A DNA stretch of 8,854 nt from Lachnospiraceae bacterium (GTDB taxonomy: Bacteria > Bacillota > Clostridia > Lachnospirales > Lachnospiraceae). Positions within the stretch are counted from its first letter, which is position 1, and each line of letters opens with the position of its first letter. A program made the translations under genes and the position numbers. This document shows positions 1 to 8,590 of the stretch, piece by piece. Under the pieces are notes generated by a model. The model searched no databases. It was not told the origin of the DNA and worked only from the letters and a program-made list of their open reading frames with translations. The DNA is taken from contig JAFUXY010000223.1 in assembly GCA_017477005.1 (NCBI GenBank), forward strand, positions 1 to 8,854. The letters run 5' to 3'.

Positions 1-2
1 AA

Positions 3-2225
3 ATGAAAACCCTCACAGGGCTTGACGTCACTACCGGCTATCGGTTTCAAAAGAATTTCGTGACGGCGGAGATGAGCCGGGACGACATTCCCTATCTGCA
101 GAGCACCGCTTTGGCGGGCGATCAGAATATCTTCGAGCTGCAGATGGAAGAGGAGGAGGCCAATCTGGCGCTGCAGGTGAATTACCAGTTGATCAGCTCC
201 CAGTATTCGGGGTATATCAGCCGTATCTCTTCCTATATTGAGGCGGCCAAAAGCGGCAGCAAGATTCCGAAAAAAGCTTTCAAGGCAGATTATGACCGAT
301 TCCTGAAGGAAATCGACGAGCCTTGGCAGGGAAGCTACCGAATTTTGTTCATCAGCTTTCCGAAGGAGTGGCTGAAGGGCAGTCTCGACGGCATCCGCTA
401 TGTGGAAGACGATCCGCAGGTGCTCTTCACGGCGGCCTTAGATTATGAAAGCGCAAGAAAGTCCCTGAACAGCGCCAAGGAGGATCTGAAAAATACGGTC
501 TATGAGCTCTACGACAACTATGTAGAGACCAAAAATGCGTATGAGGATGCGAGAAAGGAGTATTATACCCAGCGTTCCCAGATTGCGGTGGACGAGGTAA
601 AGAACCTGATGGGGGCGCTCTCGGACGAGGAATACGAGACCGAGTATCAGGAATTTGAGGATTCCAAAAGCACCATGGACGACGCGCTGGCGACGTATAG
701 CGAAGCCTTGTTCGAGTTTGACCGGACGACCTGCGGCGGCGTGTCCGCCTTCTTTGGCGGAGACAGCAAAGGAAATGGCATCAGCCTGATGCCGGTGGTA
801 CAGCAGGGCTTGTCCTATCGGTTCAAGCCGGTGGCGGACAGCGAGGAATTTTTGCTCTATATCAACGTGCCGGACGATTTCAACGCAAAGACGGGCTTAA
901 ATGTTACCCACTTTCAGCTTCGCTGCAACGGAAAGAATATCGGGAGCAAAACCGCTGTCGGACGGGGGATGCGGCATCTGGCTCTTTCGGCAGAGAATGT
1001 GGTGGAAGCCTTTATCCGAATCTATGATGGCGATGAGATCTTGGATGATTGTCCGATCGATCCGGCGGTGGCTGCGGGGGCTTTGTCGCTTACAACAGGA
1101 TTTGAAGCGCCGAAGAAGCTGCGGGTGATCGGCACCTATACGGTGCAGCCGAAGCTGGATACGGATACAGTGGAAATCCGCATCGAATTCGACCAGGCCG
1201 AGGTGCAAAGAGAGTATGTGAGCGGCGAAGCAGCGGCATCCTATCTGCTCATGACGGACACGGGCGGCGTGCTGGGTTCGGGAGAGAAGACAAAGGCGGA
1301 CGACACCTTCAAATACCTGGGGTTGATCCAAAGCGATATCGACAAGCTCCTCCTACAGATGTATGATTCTGGGGGACGGGAAATAGGCGTAGCCAAATTC
1401 AACACCCAAACGAAGCAACTCTATCACGATATCGACGATGTGGAGGCGGAGCGGATCGCCGCGGAGAAGGCGCGTCTGGCGGAAGAGGAAGGGAAAATGG
1501 CTGCAGACGAAGAAGAGCAGGAGAGAGAAGACGCGGCCGAGGCCGAGGCGAAGCTGCTGCTCGAAAAGCTGGGGATGGATCCTACGCCAGAGAATATCGC
1601 CTACGCAAGAACCCACGGCAAAGAGCTTTCCTATGCTGTGGAGCTGAAGGGGAACGCCGATGATTTGGACAAGAACGCCGAACAAGTGAAGCAGCAGATC
1701 GAAAAGGCAAAGGCCTCCGGAGAAGATACCTCCGCGCTCGAAAAGCGGCTGGAAACCCTGGGCAAACAAAAAGCCGTTGTGGAAAAGAGCCTGGGCGAGA
1801 TGGAGAGCTACCAAAACTTTGTCGGCGAGGATGCGGCCAACAAGCAGGAGATCATACGACTGAAAAACGCGATCACTGCAGCCAGAAAGTATATTGAAGA
1901 CGGGAAACAAACGCTTCGGGATCAGATCAAAAGTCTGACTGCCAAGGAGACTTCTCTGAACAGCCAGCTCAAAAACAAGCAGGCAGCTATGCGTGAAAAG
2001 CAGATCGAGGCCGAAACGGCGCAGGAGAAAAAGGACATCGAGGAAGAGAGCCGGGAGGACATAGAGAAACTTCAGGCGCAGATCAAGGCGGTCGGGGATT
2101 CGAAGGCGATTAAGCAGAAGGAGCTGGATCAATACGACAGCACCGCAGCGGCAAAGCGCAGGGAGATTTCGGAGGCGTTGGAGAAGCTGAAGGCTCTCGG
2201 TGCAGATACGGCTGGATACGAATAG
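3..2225 (+). CDS. TolC-family-like envelope protein with beta-rich insert and coiled-coil tail (5' partial)
   Basis: The frame is open to the left edge. The first ATG (base 3) has no visible ribosome site, and the protein begins inside what looks like the second half of a TolC/OEP-type helical repeat, so the gene is 5' truncated here. Residues about 30-250 are long amphipathic helices of TolC style: a segment around ANLALQVNYQL, then ALDYESARKSL, VYELYDNYVETKNAYEDA and MGALSDEEY, ending in a Tyr/Ala-rich helix that closes with FDRTTCGG (about 239-246). Residues about 260-477 are predicted beta-rich and resemble nothing I can name. Residues about 478-735 are Glu/Lys/Ala-rich heptad-like coiled coil, broken near 525-555. 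TolC proteins form trans-envelope export tubes in diderms; distant members occur next to stalk-domain genes in Clostridia. No membrane segment is seen in the visible part. It ends in TAG; seven sense codons follow before TGA. It lies 24 bases upstream of the next gene and probably shares its transcript. The TolC assignment is by pattern, moderately sure; the C-terminal half is unassigned. Confidence 0.8.
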   Translation: MKTLTGLDVTTGYRFQKNFVTAEMSRDDIPYLQSTALAGDQNIFELQMEEEEANLALQVNYQLISSQYSGYISRISSYIEAAKSGSKIPKKAFKADYDRFLKEIDEPWQGSYRILFISFPKEWLKGSLDGIRYVEDDPQVLFTAALDYESARKSLNSAKEDLKNTVYELYDNYVETKNAYEDARKEYYTQRSQIAVDEVKNLMGALSDEEYETEYQEFEDSKSTMDDALATYSEALFEFDRTTCGGVSAFFGGDSKGNGISLMPVVQQGLSYRFKPVADSEEFLLYINVPDDFNAKTGLNVTHFQLRCNGKNIGSKTAVGRGMRHLALSAENVVEAFIRIYDGDEILDDCPIDPAVAAGALSLTTGFEAPKKLRVIGTYTVQPKLDTDTVEIRIEFDQAEVQREYVSGEAAASYLLMTDTGGVLGSGEKTKADDTFKYLGLIQSDIDKLLLQMYDSGGREIGVAKFNTQTKQLYHDIDDVEAERIAAEKARLAEEEGKMAADEEEQEREDAAEAEAKLLLEKLGMDPTPENIAYARTHGKELSYAVELKGNADDLDKNAEQVKQQIEKAKASGEDTSALEKRLETLGKQKAVVEKSLGEMESYQNFVGEDAANKQEIIRLKNAITAARKYIEDGKQTLRDQIKSLTAKETSLNSQLKNKQAAMREKQIEAETAQEKKDIEEESREDIEKLQAQIKAVGDSKAIKQKELDQYDSTAAAKRREISEALEKLKALGADTAGYE

Positions 2226-2249
2226 GAACAGGCACTAGAAGCAGGTTGA
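2226..2249 (+). other. Short intergenic gap, also an in-frame extension of gene 1 ending in TGA
   Basis: These 24 bases separate the TAG of the TolC-like gene from the ATG at 2250. No terminator hairpin or promoter is visible. In the frame of gene 1 they read E-Q-A-L-E-A-G followed by TGA (2247-2249), so the second stop directly abuts the downstream ATG. A weak purine-rich stretch (agaagcagg, about 2237-2245) is the only ribosome-site candidate for gene 2. Confidence 0.6.
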
Positions 2250-5200
2250 ATGACAATGAAGCAGAGAAAGCGGCAAAAACGGAATATGGTGGGTATCGGC
2301 CGCTTTGGGGCTTTACAAAATGGATTTTTCCGCCTTTTGACGGGGCTTGTGTGCATAAGTCTTTTCTTTACAAACCTGCCGCTTTTCGCCTTTGCGACCG
2401 GGATGGGCGTCGAGGGCGACGCGACGACCATGACCATCTTGTACGCGGTGGTGCGAAACAACCTTATGCATATGGAGACGGAGGGCCTTTCCTTTTCCCG
2501 GGACGAAAACAACCGGATCGTGCTTTCCACAGACGAAGACAGTTCTTCCAACCTTTCGATCAACGATTTGGTGAATGACATTTCAGATACGGAGATCAAA
2601 GAAGCCTTTGTTTCTCTGCGGAAGGCGGAAGGAAAATGGACGAGTGTTTCGGTTTCCAAAACCATTTCCAATATTGCCGTTGATCGCGGTTCGACCTGGA
2701 ACATTGAAAATGGCGTTCGCTATGACGGCACCTCCATGACGGACAATTATTCTTTCGGAAATCTATTGCTGGACTATGCGCACAAGAATATATCGGCTTC
2801 GTCAAAGGTCAAAAATTCGGCGATACTGGAGGATTTCAATGGAGTGACGGCGGAGATGGAAGCACCGGAGATGCTCATATCCACCTTCCAGTCAAGGATC
2901 GAGGTCTTGGGCGGCAACAACGGCTACAACGGCTATCCCAATGCCACCTACAAGGAGAAGGTCAATTCAGAGGGCAAGGTGTCTTTTGCGGATTATACGA
3001 TTTCGCACCGCATCGATAGCCGGACGCTGTTCATCGGTACTATGCTGATACACGCCGACGCCTTGAATGATGTGATCTACCGCGCGGCGGTGGAGTCGCA
3101 GACAACGGACAATCAGCCGATCATGTACTACAAATCCGAGCTAGACGGCGGGCAGTGGAAGGATATTTTGGGCGCGGAGGGGATTGACGATATCCTTTCC
3201 ACCGGAGACGCTGTAGACGACGCGGAGCTCGATCCTTATCTGATCTCCTGCGTGATTGGGGCGGATGGGATTCCCAGAAGTCCGGTGGACAACCGCGTTG
3301 TCAATTTGTTTGAGACCCAGGACCCCTACCGCATGAGGAATCTTCCAGAGCTAAATCCCTTGTATCTGATGTGGGATCAGACGGCACAGAACAGCAGCTC
3401 CAACGGACAGGCGGCCTATACCTGGTTTGTGTACTGGCAGTTTTTTTCCTACGATACGCCCGTAGACAAGTCAAAATACAACATTACTGAGGAGGACTTC
3501 AATACACTGTTTTCAATTCAAAAGAGGAATATATGCTTTTACAATCTGATGCCGACTTTGGGTATCAATTTCAGAAACGATCCGAAGGCCTTCATGGAAA
3601 GCGTCGTTTCCTTTGCGGTGGCTGGTACCAGCCACAACAAGCCGGAAAAGCTAAATCCCACAGTGGTTCCTACCGATGAGATCAACAGCAGCGGTCATTG
3701 GTTCTCGTTTCTTGATAACTGGTATTTTCAAGCACACAATACGATGCCGATCGTTGCCGGAGCATTGAACTGGTCAGATGAAAAAAAGTTCCAGGCAGAG
3801 TATGGTTTATCGGATCGCTACGGCCAGGGTTATGACAGGAGCGCGAAGTGGCAGGAGCTTCAGCAGACCATACGCGATTATATCCACTGGTATATTCACA
3901 TCTATTCGGTGCACGATGATATCACGGACAATGCGGACAGGCAGCTTGCCAATCTTTGGCCGGTGTATCTGCAGATGAAGCAGTCCGCAAATGAGGAGGA
4001 TCGAAACCGGGCGGACGTGCTGATCGATATTTTGAGCAAGATCGATGCGACCCGGCGGGCGGAGATCTACAACAACCTGGTGTTCAATGAGCACAACAAT
4101 TTTGATTTGGGCCCGTCTCTGCTGCATTGCTACAAGCTGCTGCAGAGCGGCAAGGACGAGTGGGGATTTTCGTTTCGGTATCAGTGGAACAACTCCGACA
4201 CCTTCAAGCCGGACGAGGGGCTTGTTTCCATCGTAAAGGAAGCCATTACCTCCTGTCAGGAGTCCTACAACAAATACCGAAGCCGGTCGCTGTCCGAGGG
4301 AAAGACCATCCTCACAAAAGCGGAGTACAACCTGTCCCAGAGCATTATCGACAAGGGCACGACGGGGCAGAACATCAACAACGATCTGCTGCGCCTTAAG
4401 CTTATCTACAACATCGAGGACGGCGTGATCGAAAACAAGCCGACGGAGCTTTCCATGATCGGAGAGTACCTTGGGACGGCCGACAGTGAGTTCGAGACCG
4501 AGGTGCATGGAATCGCCAAGGAAAAGTACTGGGAGCTGGCATCAGAGGCGGACGCCAATTCGACGACCTTGAAGAACAACCTGCTGGATCGGAAAGCGGA
4601 AGCCACCTCAAAGGCCGTGCAGATGCAGGAGCTGATCACCGCCAGGGCTTTCCGTCTGAACACCACCCAAGGGGTCGCCTTTATCAACCAGCGGCTCGAC
4701 TGGGCCCAGGGGCTTCTTTCCGGGGTGCGGGGCGACGATCCCTTTGGACAGTACGCCACCGAAGCCATCAACGAGCATATCAAATGGCTGCAGGATATTT
4801 TGGCGAAGATTCAGAAAGGCTCGCTGTTTGCCACCGATGAGGAGCCGGAAGATCAAAAGGAAGAGCTGATCCGCAATTACGAGACGGCTTTGGACAACGG
4901 CGATCTCGAGGGAGCTGAAAAGGCAAAGACCGCGCTCGAAGAAGCGGACGAAGACAATGGATCCGGCAGCGCCACAGACGATGGCACGGGAGGCACCGGT
5001 GAACCGGATGACGACACCGATGGCACCGATGGTACGGGTGGCGGCACAGGTGGCAACCCCACGCCGCCGGGAGGCACCGGTGGCACGGATAGTGGCACAG
5101 GAAATACCCCCAATCCGCCGGGGGACACCGACGGAACAGATGGCGGAACCGGTGGAACCGATTCCGAGATCGATGGGATGGCCGAAAAGATATACGATGA

Positions 5201-6437
5201 TATTCTGGAGAATATCGACGATGGCAACGAAGAGGGCGTCCAAAACGATATACTGGCGCTCGGAGATCTCGGAGCCACGAAGGAGCTATCCGAACTGCGG
5301 AAAGCACTCAACGCCCGGGGCGCCGGCGCCGGCCTCATGCAGACTCTTTCCGAGGCAGAGAAAAATGCACAGAAGGCGCCGCTTGTCCAGGGCTCCGGTA
5401 CAGGCAGCGGGTTTGCGGAATCGGACACCACGCAGGGCAATGGTACCGGAGCGGTGGACACGGGAACGATAGGAAACAGTACCGGAAACGGGGGCGCATC
5501 CGGCAGAGACAGGTCGGGCGATACGGCCGGGAATGGCGCAGGCGGACAGGAGGGTGAAAGCGGCAGCGCTTCCACGGCTTCCACGGGCGCTTCGGACAGG
5601 AACGCCGGAGAAGACAGCGGCGATGATTCGGACGGTTCGGGGAATACAGGCAGTGGCAATGGAACCGGGAATGATGGAGGGAATGCGGGCAGCGGAGGTT
5701 CTTCCACGGATTCTGCGGGCAACACGGATCGAAATACCGGAAATAGTAGCGGTGAGGATTCGGATCGTTCGAGAGATAGGGAGAGCGACGATGAGGCGCT
5801 AAAGGAGGCGGCAAAGTCCACGGCCAGTCTTTCGGACAGAGAGCGGGAGCGGCTTTCCGATCTGATCGAGAGCTTGTTTGGCAGCGCATTTTCCGATCTG
5901 CCCGACGACGAGAAGATTGCGGTCTTGATCGGATGCGTTCGCTATGGTAATGACCGGGACAACGATGCGCTGTTGAACTACGCCAATACGCTTTGCGATG
6001 AGCTGGTGCGGGAGAATAATCCTTTCATGTACCACCAGTACACGGGGGATGAAAGCCGTATGTACATTTCTATGGCGGCCATCGACCGGGCCAGAAGCTA
6101 TACCAGATTCCGCTATGTACGAAACGGCAACAAGGCCTCCCTGACCCGCTTTGGCGGCAATGCTACGAGCTTTGTATTCCAGGTCGGCGACGATTCCATA
6201 AAGCGCGTCGACGGGAAAAAAGAGACACTGTCCGCCGAAGTGGTTCAGCAGGCCGATGCCTATATCCGTGGCAGCTCTACGAAAAAATATCCGTATCTGG
6301 CGGAGGAGGACGCGGCAGGATATTTGAACATTACCTGCGAATACGTGCCGGAGAGCGTGTGGGCGGCGCTGGCGACGGAGTCCGTGAACAACCGGGCGCA
6401 GACGTTCTATGACAGGTTGGCGGAGGTTTTCTTATGA
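2250..6437 (+). CDS. Large secreted multidomain protein with T-L-F-I-G-T domain, Gly/Thr linkers and stalk-like C-terminus
   Basis: Function unknown; probably an envelope or surface protein. Start: ATG 2250 directly after an in-frame TGA of the upstream reading frame; ATG 2256 is an alternative two codons later. Residues 1-49 form a signal peptide: a Lys/Arg-rich head, a hydrophobic core (about 26-46) and a likely cut after AFA (49). About 50-250 is an unrecognised domain. About 255-390 is a domain shared with the next gene, with RTLFIGTMLI (258-267), YYKSELD, VIGADGIPRSP, a D-P-Y and E-L-N-P-L. About 390-870 is mostly helical, with IDATRRAEIYNNLV (598-611) and FINQRLDWAQ (811-820), both matched in the paralogue. 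A helical hairpin (about 870-900) leads to linker 1 (904-970), a helical module (973-1045), linker 2 (1048-1179), a helical segment (1180-1265) and a C-terminal domain (about 1272-1395). The last, with FVFQVGDD, DGKKETL and KKYPYLAEEDAAGYL, resembles copper amine oxidase-like stalk domains of Clostridia (tentative). No LPXTG or C-terminal membrane anchor is seen. Its TGA overlaps the next ATG, implying translational coupling. Confidence 0.9.
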   Translation: MTMKQRKRQKRNMVGIGRFGALQNGFFRLLTGLVCISLFFTNLPLFAFATGMGVEGDATTMTILYAVVRNNLMHMETEGLSFSRDENNRIVLSTDEDSSSNLSINDLVNDISDTEIKEAFVSLRKAEGKWTSVSVSKTISNIAVDRGSTWNIENGVRYDGTSMTDNYSFGNLLLDYAHKNISASSKVKNSAILEDFNGVTAEMEAPEMLISTFQSRIEVLGGNNGYNGYPNATYKEKVNSEGKVSFADYTISHRIDSRTLFIGTMLIHADALNDVIYRAAVESQTTDNQPIMYYKSELDGGQWKDILGAEGIDDILSTGDAVDDAELDPYLISCVIGADGIPRSPVDNRVVNLFETQDPYRMRNLPELNPLYLMWDQTAQNSSSNGQAAYTWFVYWQFFSYDTPVDKSKYNITEEDFNTLFSIQKRNICFYNLMPTLGINFRNDPKAFMESVVSFAVAGTSHNKPEKLNPTVVPTDEINSSGHWFSFLDNWYFQAHNTMPIVAGALNWSDEKKFQAEYGLSDRYGQGYDRSAKWQELQQTIRDYIHWYIHIYSVHDDITDNADRQLANLWPVYLQMKQSANEEDRNRADVLIDILSKIDATRRAEIYNNLVFNEHNNFDLGPSLLHCYKLLQSGKDEWGFSFRYQWNNSDTFKPDEGLVSIVKEAITSCQESYNKYRSRSLSEGKTILTKAEYNLSQSIIDKGTTGQNINNDLLRLKLIYNIEDGVIENKPTELSMIGEYLGTADSEFETEVHGIAKEKYWELASEADANSTTLKNNLLDRKAEATSKAVQMQELITARAFRLNTTQGVAFINQRLDWAQGLLSGVRGDDPFGQYATEAINEHIKWLQDILAKIQKGSLFATDEEPEDQKEELIRNYETALDNGDLEGAEKAKTALEEADEDNGSGSATDDGTGGTGEPDDDTDGTDGTGGGTGGNPTPPGGTGGTDSGTGNTPNPPGDTDGTDGGTGGTDSEIDGMAEKIYDDILENIDDGNEEGVQNDILALGDLGATKELSELRKALNARGAGAGLMQTLSEAEKNAQKAPLVQGSGTGSGFAESDTTQGNGTGAVDTGTIGNSTGNGGASGRDRSGDTAGNGAGGQEGESGSASTASTGASDRNAGEDSGDDSDGSGNTGSGNGTGNDGGNAGSGGSSTDSAGNTDRNTGNSSGEDSDRSRDRESDDEALKEAAKSTASLSDRERERLSDLIESLFGSAFSDLPDDEKIAVLIGCVRYGNDRDNDALLNYANTLCDELVRENNPFMYHQYTGDESRMYISMAAIDRARSYTRFRYVRNGNKASLTRFGGNATSFVFQVGDDSIKRVDGKKETLSAEVVQQADAYIRGSSTKKYPYLAEEDAAGYLNITCEYVPESVWAALATESVNNRAQTFYDRLAEVFL
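4959..5162 (+). repeat. Gly/Thr/Asp/Pro-rich linker 1 of gene 2, with a 51-base internal duplication
   Basis: Low-complexity coding stretch (residues about 904-970) built of G-T-G, D-G-T and P-P-G pieces, likely a flexible extended linker. Within it, the segment starting near 5053 (reading GNPTPPGGTGGTDSGT) recurs about 51 bases later (reading GNTPNPPGDTDGTDGG), anchored by identical ccgccgg at 5064-5070 and 5115-5121. The copies differ at many third positions, so the duplication is not recent. Confidence 0.75.
5391..5786 (+). repeat. Gly/Ser/Asn/Asp-rich linker 2 of gene 2
   Basis: About 132 residues (1048-1179) dominated by Gly, Ser, Asn, Asp and Thr, with G-N-G-T-G, G-S-G-N and S-G-D-D-S-D pieces. 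It separates a helical module from the C-terminal stalk-like part. It becomes strongly acidic and mixed-charge at its end (E-D-S-D-R-S-R-D-R-E-S-D-D). The composition is that of a disordered spacer. Bases follow the amino-acid bias (gga/ggc, aat, agc), and this also creates long spurious open frames on the opposite strand. Confidence 0.7.
6422..6426 (+). promoter_or_regulatory. Ribosome binding site for gene 3 (GGAGG)
   Basis: GGAGG lies seven bases before ATG 6434, inside the last codons of gene 2. It fixes the start at 6434 rather than the ATG at 6440. With the ATGA overlap it points to coupled translation of genes 2 and 3. It is the best ribosome site in the window. Confidence 0.8.
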
Positions 6438-6997
6438 GGATGTGGAAAGAGAGGAGGCTTTGTGTCCCGGCTTTGGCGCTTGCAATGATTCTTTTCATCA
6501 GCGCGGTTTGCACAGCCTATGCAGCAGAGGGAGCGGCAAGCTCTCCGCCCGCCAAAAAGGGTACGACCTACTATCGCTACACAAAAGAGCTGGGCAACAA
6601 AATCCCTGCTACGACCCTGTTCATCGGCACCTATCTGATTGACATCCGGGGACTGAACGGGACGAATTATCAGGAGGCGCTTGAAAGTCGCAAAACCTAT
6701 CATCAGGACAATTTTTATTACAAGACAGAGATCGACGAAAGCAGTTGGCACGATGTGGAGAACGCAGAAAATATCGCCAAGATCTCTCCCGGTTCGAAAC
6801 GGATCGATGAAGAATCCATGCGGGATCTTTTGATTACCGTAGTGATCGGAAAGGACGGTCTGCCAAGGGATCCGGAGGAAGGGGGCACCAAGAACCCTTT
6901 CGAGGATCCGGATCCCTATGGGCTTTCCGGCCTTTCGGAATTGCAGCCGCTTTTGGAAGTCTATGAAAACGGAAAATTTGCCACAGGCAGCGAGTAG
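6434..6997 (+). CDS. Secreted paralogue of gene 2, N-terminal part up to in-frame TAG
   Basis: The first 187 codons of a gene whose frame is cut by TAG at 6995-6997. Start ATG 6434 has GGAGG seven bases upstream and overlaps the stop of gene 2 (ATGA). Residues 1-30 are a clear signal peptide: Arg/Lys head, hydrophobic core from about 11 to 26, likely cut after AYA (30) or one residue later. Residues about 59-175 are the domain shared with gene 2: TTLFIGTYLI (60-69), YYKTEID, VIGKDGLPRDP, DPYGL and E-L-Q-P-L align in order with the same motifs there. If translation stops at TAG, the product is a small secreted protein holding only this domain, without the helical region and linkers. Because homology to gene 2 continues past the TAG, this is probably a fragment of a longer protein. 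The role is unknown; the shared domain has no family I can name. Confidence 0.8.
   Translation: MRMWKERRLCVPALALAMILFISAVCTAYAAEGAASSPPAKKGTTYYRYTKELGNKIPATTLFIGTYLIDIRGLNGTNYQEALESRKTYHQDNFYYKTEIDESSWHDVENAENIAKISPGSKRIDEESMRDLLITVVIGKDGLPRDPEEGGTKNPFEDPDPYGLSGLSELQPLLEVYENGKFATGSE
6995..6997 (+). other. In-frame TAG interrupting gene 3
   Basis: Codons read G-S-E, TAG, Y-T-Y-Q. The aligned stretch of gene 2 reads G-Q-A-A-Y-T-W, so the amber takes the place of one residue (Ala in gene 2) and alignment resumes at once with Y-T. No base is gained or lost. A single C-to-T change from CAG, or a change from GAG, AAG or TAC/TAT, could make it. No strong restart site follows. Confidence 0.85.
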
Positions 6998-8410
6998 TAC
7001 ACCTACCAGAGATTGCGGAATTTTTTCACCCACTGCAAGCTGGACGAAAATCCGATTCAAGAGGGAGACAACATTCTGGCGGCAGACCTGTTCGACTGGG
7101 AGAGAAAAGAGCAGGACGAGGCCGCCCTCAAAAAGCTCGAAAAGCTCTATGACAGGGCGGAGGGCAATTTGACGATACAGATGGACGGGACGCTTCCATT
7201 TTCCGCCGAAGCGCAGCAGGCCGCGCAGCGAATTTTGATCCATTTTTCGGATACCAGGGACGAATATACCGCCCAAATGGATGAGTATCTTGCGGGAATA
7301 TGGGAAATCTATCTCGACTACAAGGAAAGAGAAAAGACAGCGGAGGCGGACGTCCTCTACGAATTAAACGGCAATATCGACGCGGAGCGCCGCGCGAGGG
7401 TATTTTCCAATCTGGTTGAAAGCAAGGAGCATCATGGACTGGACGCTCCGATCCTATCTTCCCTGCATTCAGATATGATCCGCTACGGCCAGTCGCAGAT
7501 CGGCCGCTACTATGCCTATATGGAGGGCGGAGACGACAATTTTGCTGTAATGGACGAGGCGGCCAGGGCAGCCGAGACCTCAATCAAAAACTGCGAAGCG
7601 TCGCTTAGTGAGCAGCAGGAAAAGGGTCTTGTGCGAGGAAATACGGCGATCCGCCAGTATGCCTACGATGCCAAAATGGATCTGCTTCCCAAAAAGAAGG
7701 GGGACGAAGGCATAAACGCGCCGCTGCAGTCCCTTGTCGCCATACGGAACATCCAGGCGGACGAGATCGTTGATTTGGACAGGGAGCTTTCGCTGCTGCG
7801 GGACTATCTGGTGCCGCTTCAGAATGAGATTTTGGGCGAATATCTGACAAGAGGGGTTCCGGAGGATTATGATACCGCAGACACCGAGGAGAAAAAGCGC
7901 AGCTTCCTGGAGCCTATGCAGGAGGAAGCCAGAGAGTCCGTGGCGGAAATCGAAAAGTACGACACTTGGACCTTGGAGAGACTGGCCGGGCAGGATGAAC
8001 AAAAACAGTTTTTGAACAATCAAATTGATTGGGCAGAGAATATCCAATCGAAGCTGGTGAACGATGATTTCTTGGGCTATGCTGAGATTGTGCGCCAGGA
8101 ATATGAGGATTGGCTGAAGAGGAAACGGGACAGCCTCGCATCGGAGGAATACAGCCTGCCGGGTGGAGGATCCACCGGCGGAGGCGGCACAGGAGTAGAT
8201 CCGACGGGAGGAACCACCGGCGCGGTGAATGGGGAACCCGAAGACGTAGGAGAAGAATACACCCCTTCCGATCCCAATCCAGCGCATCGGGCCATTTACT
8301 ACGACAACGAGGCAAAAAAGGCCTTGGAGCGAGACGATATCGCCTCCTACAAACGCTACAAGGAAATGGCCGACCGGGAGCGCGAGGAAGCAAGGATCAC
8401 CGGAGAAGGC

Positions 8411-8590
8411 AGCAATGCGGCAGGAAACACGACCTCCCAAACTGGCAATGGAAGCGATACCAGTGGAGGGAGTGGAACGGCCGGGAACAATGGCTCCCAA
8501 AGCGGCAGCGGAGGAAATGCCGTAGAAAGCAGCAATACGGCAAGAAATACGACTTCCCAAAGCGGCAATGGAAGAAATCGCAGCGGAGGA
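8411..8590 (+). repeat. Three tandem 60-base imperfect repeats coding a Ser/Gly/Asn linker
   Basis: Units at 8411-8470, 8471-8530 and 8531-8590, each 20 codons and in frame. Units 1 and 3 are the closest (SNAAGNTTSQTGNG against SNTARNTTSQSGNG); unit 2 is more diverged (SGTAGNNGSQSGSG). All share a central tcccaa followed by a-Thr/Ser-Gly piece, encoding S-Q-[ST]-G. A whole-codon period means copy-number change would keep the frame. The segment is probably a flexible, exposed spacer. Confidence 0.8.

Noticed and set aside
1353..2132. Minus-strand open frame of 259 codons rich in Leu and Phe
   Set aside because: It is the antisense of the Glu/Lys/Ala coiled coil of gene 1, whose codons read backwards as Leu/Phe. 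No ribosome site and no family likeness.
2246..2578. Alternative + frame of 110 codons overlapping the start of gene 2
   Set aside because: It lies in another frame over the signal peptide region of gene 2 and has the composition of an out-of-frame reading. Gene 2 explains the region.
4877..5821. Minus-strand open frame of 314 codons, Ser/Pro/Val-rich
   Set aside because: It is the mirror of the Gly/Thr/Asp/Ser linker codons of gene 2. It has low complexity with no domain, and the + frame has signal peptide, motifs and paralogy.
6900..7050. Programmed frameshift at the gene 3 interruption
   Set aside because: The frame is the same before and after the TAG, so no shift is needed; a single codon is the only lesion.
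6995..7183. Re-initiation making a separate downstream gene after the TAG
   Set aside because: No start with a well-placed strong ribosome site was found. The ATG at 7181 is too far from GGAGGG, and the TTG at 7169 would drop conserved residues and the signal peptide. Not excluded, but weaker than a broken or read-through single gene.
8411..8590. CRISPR-like regular repeats
   Set aside because: The period is 60 bases with the whole unit repeated, no unique spacers, and it lies in frame inside coding sequence.
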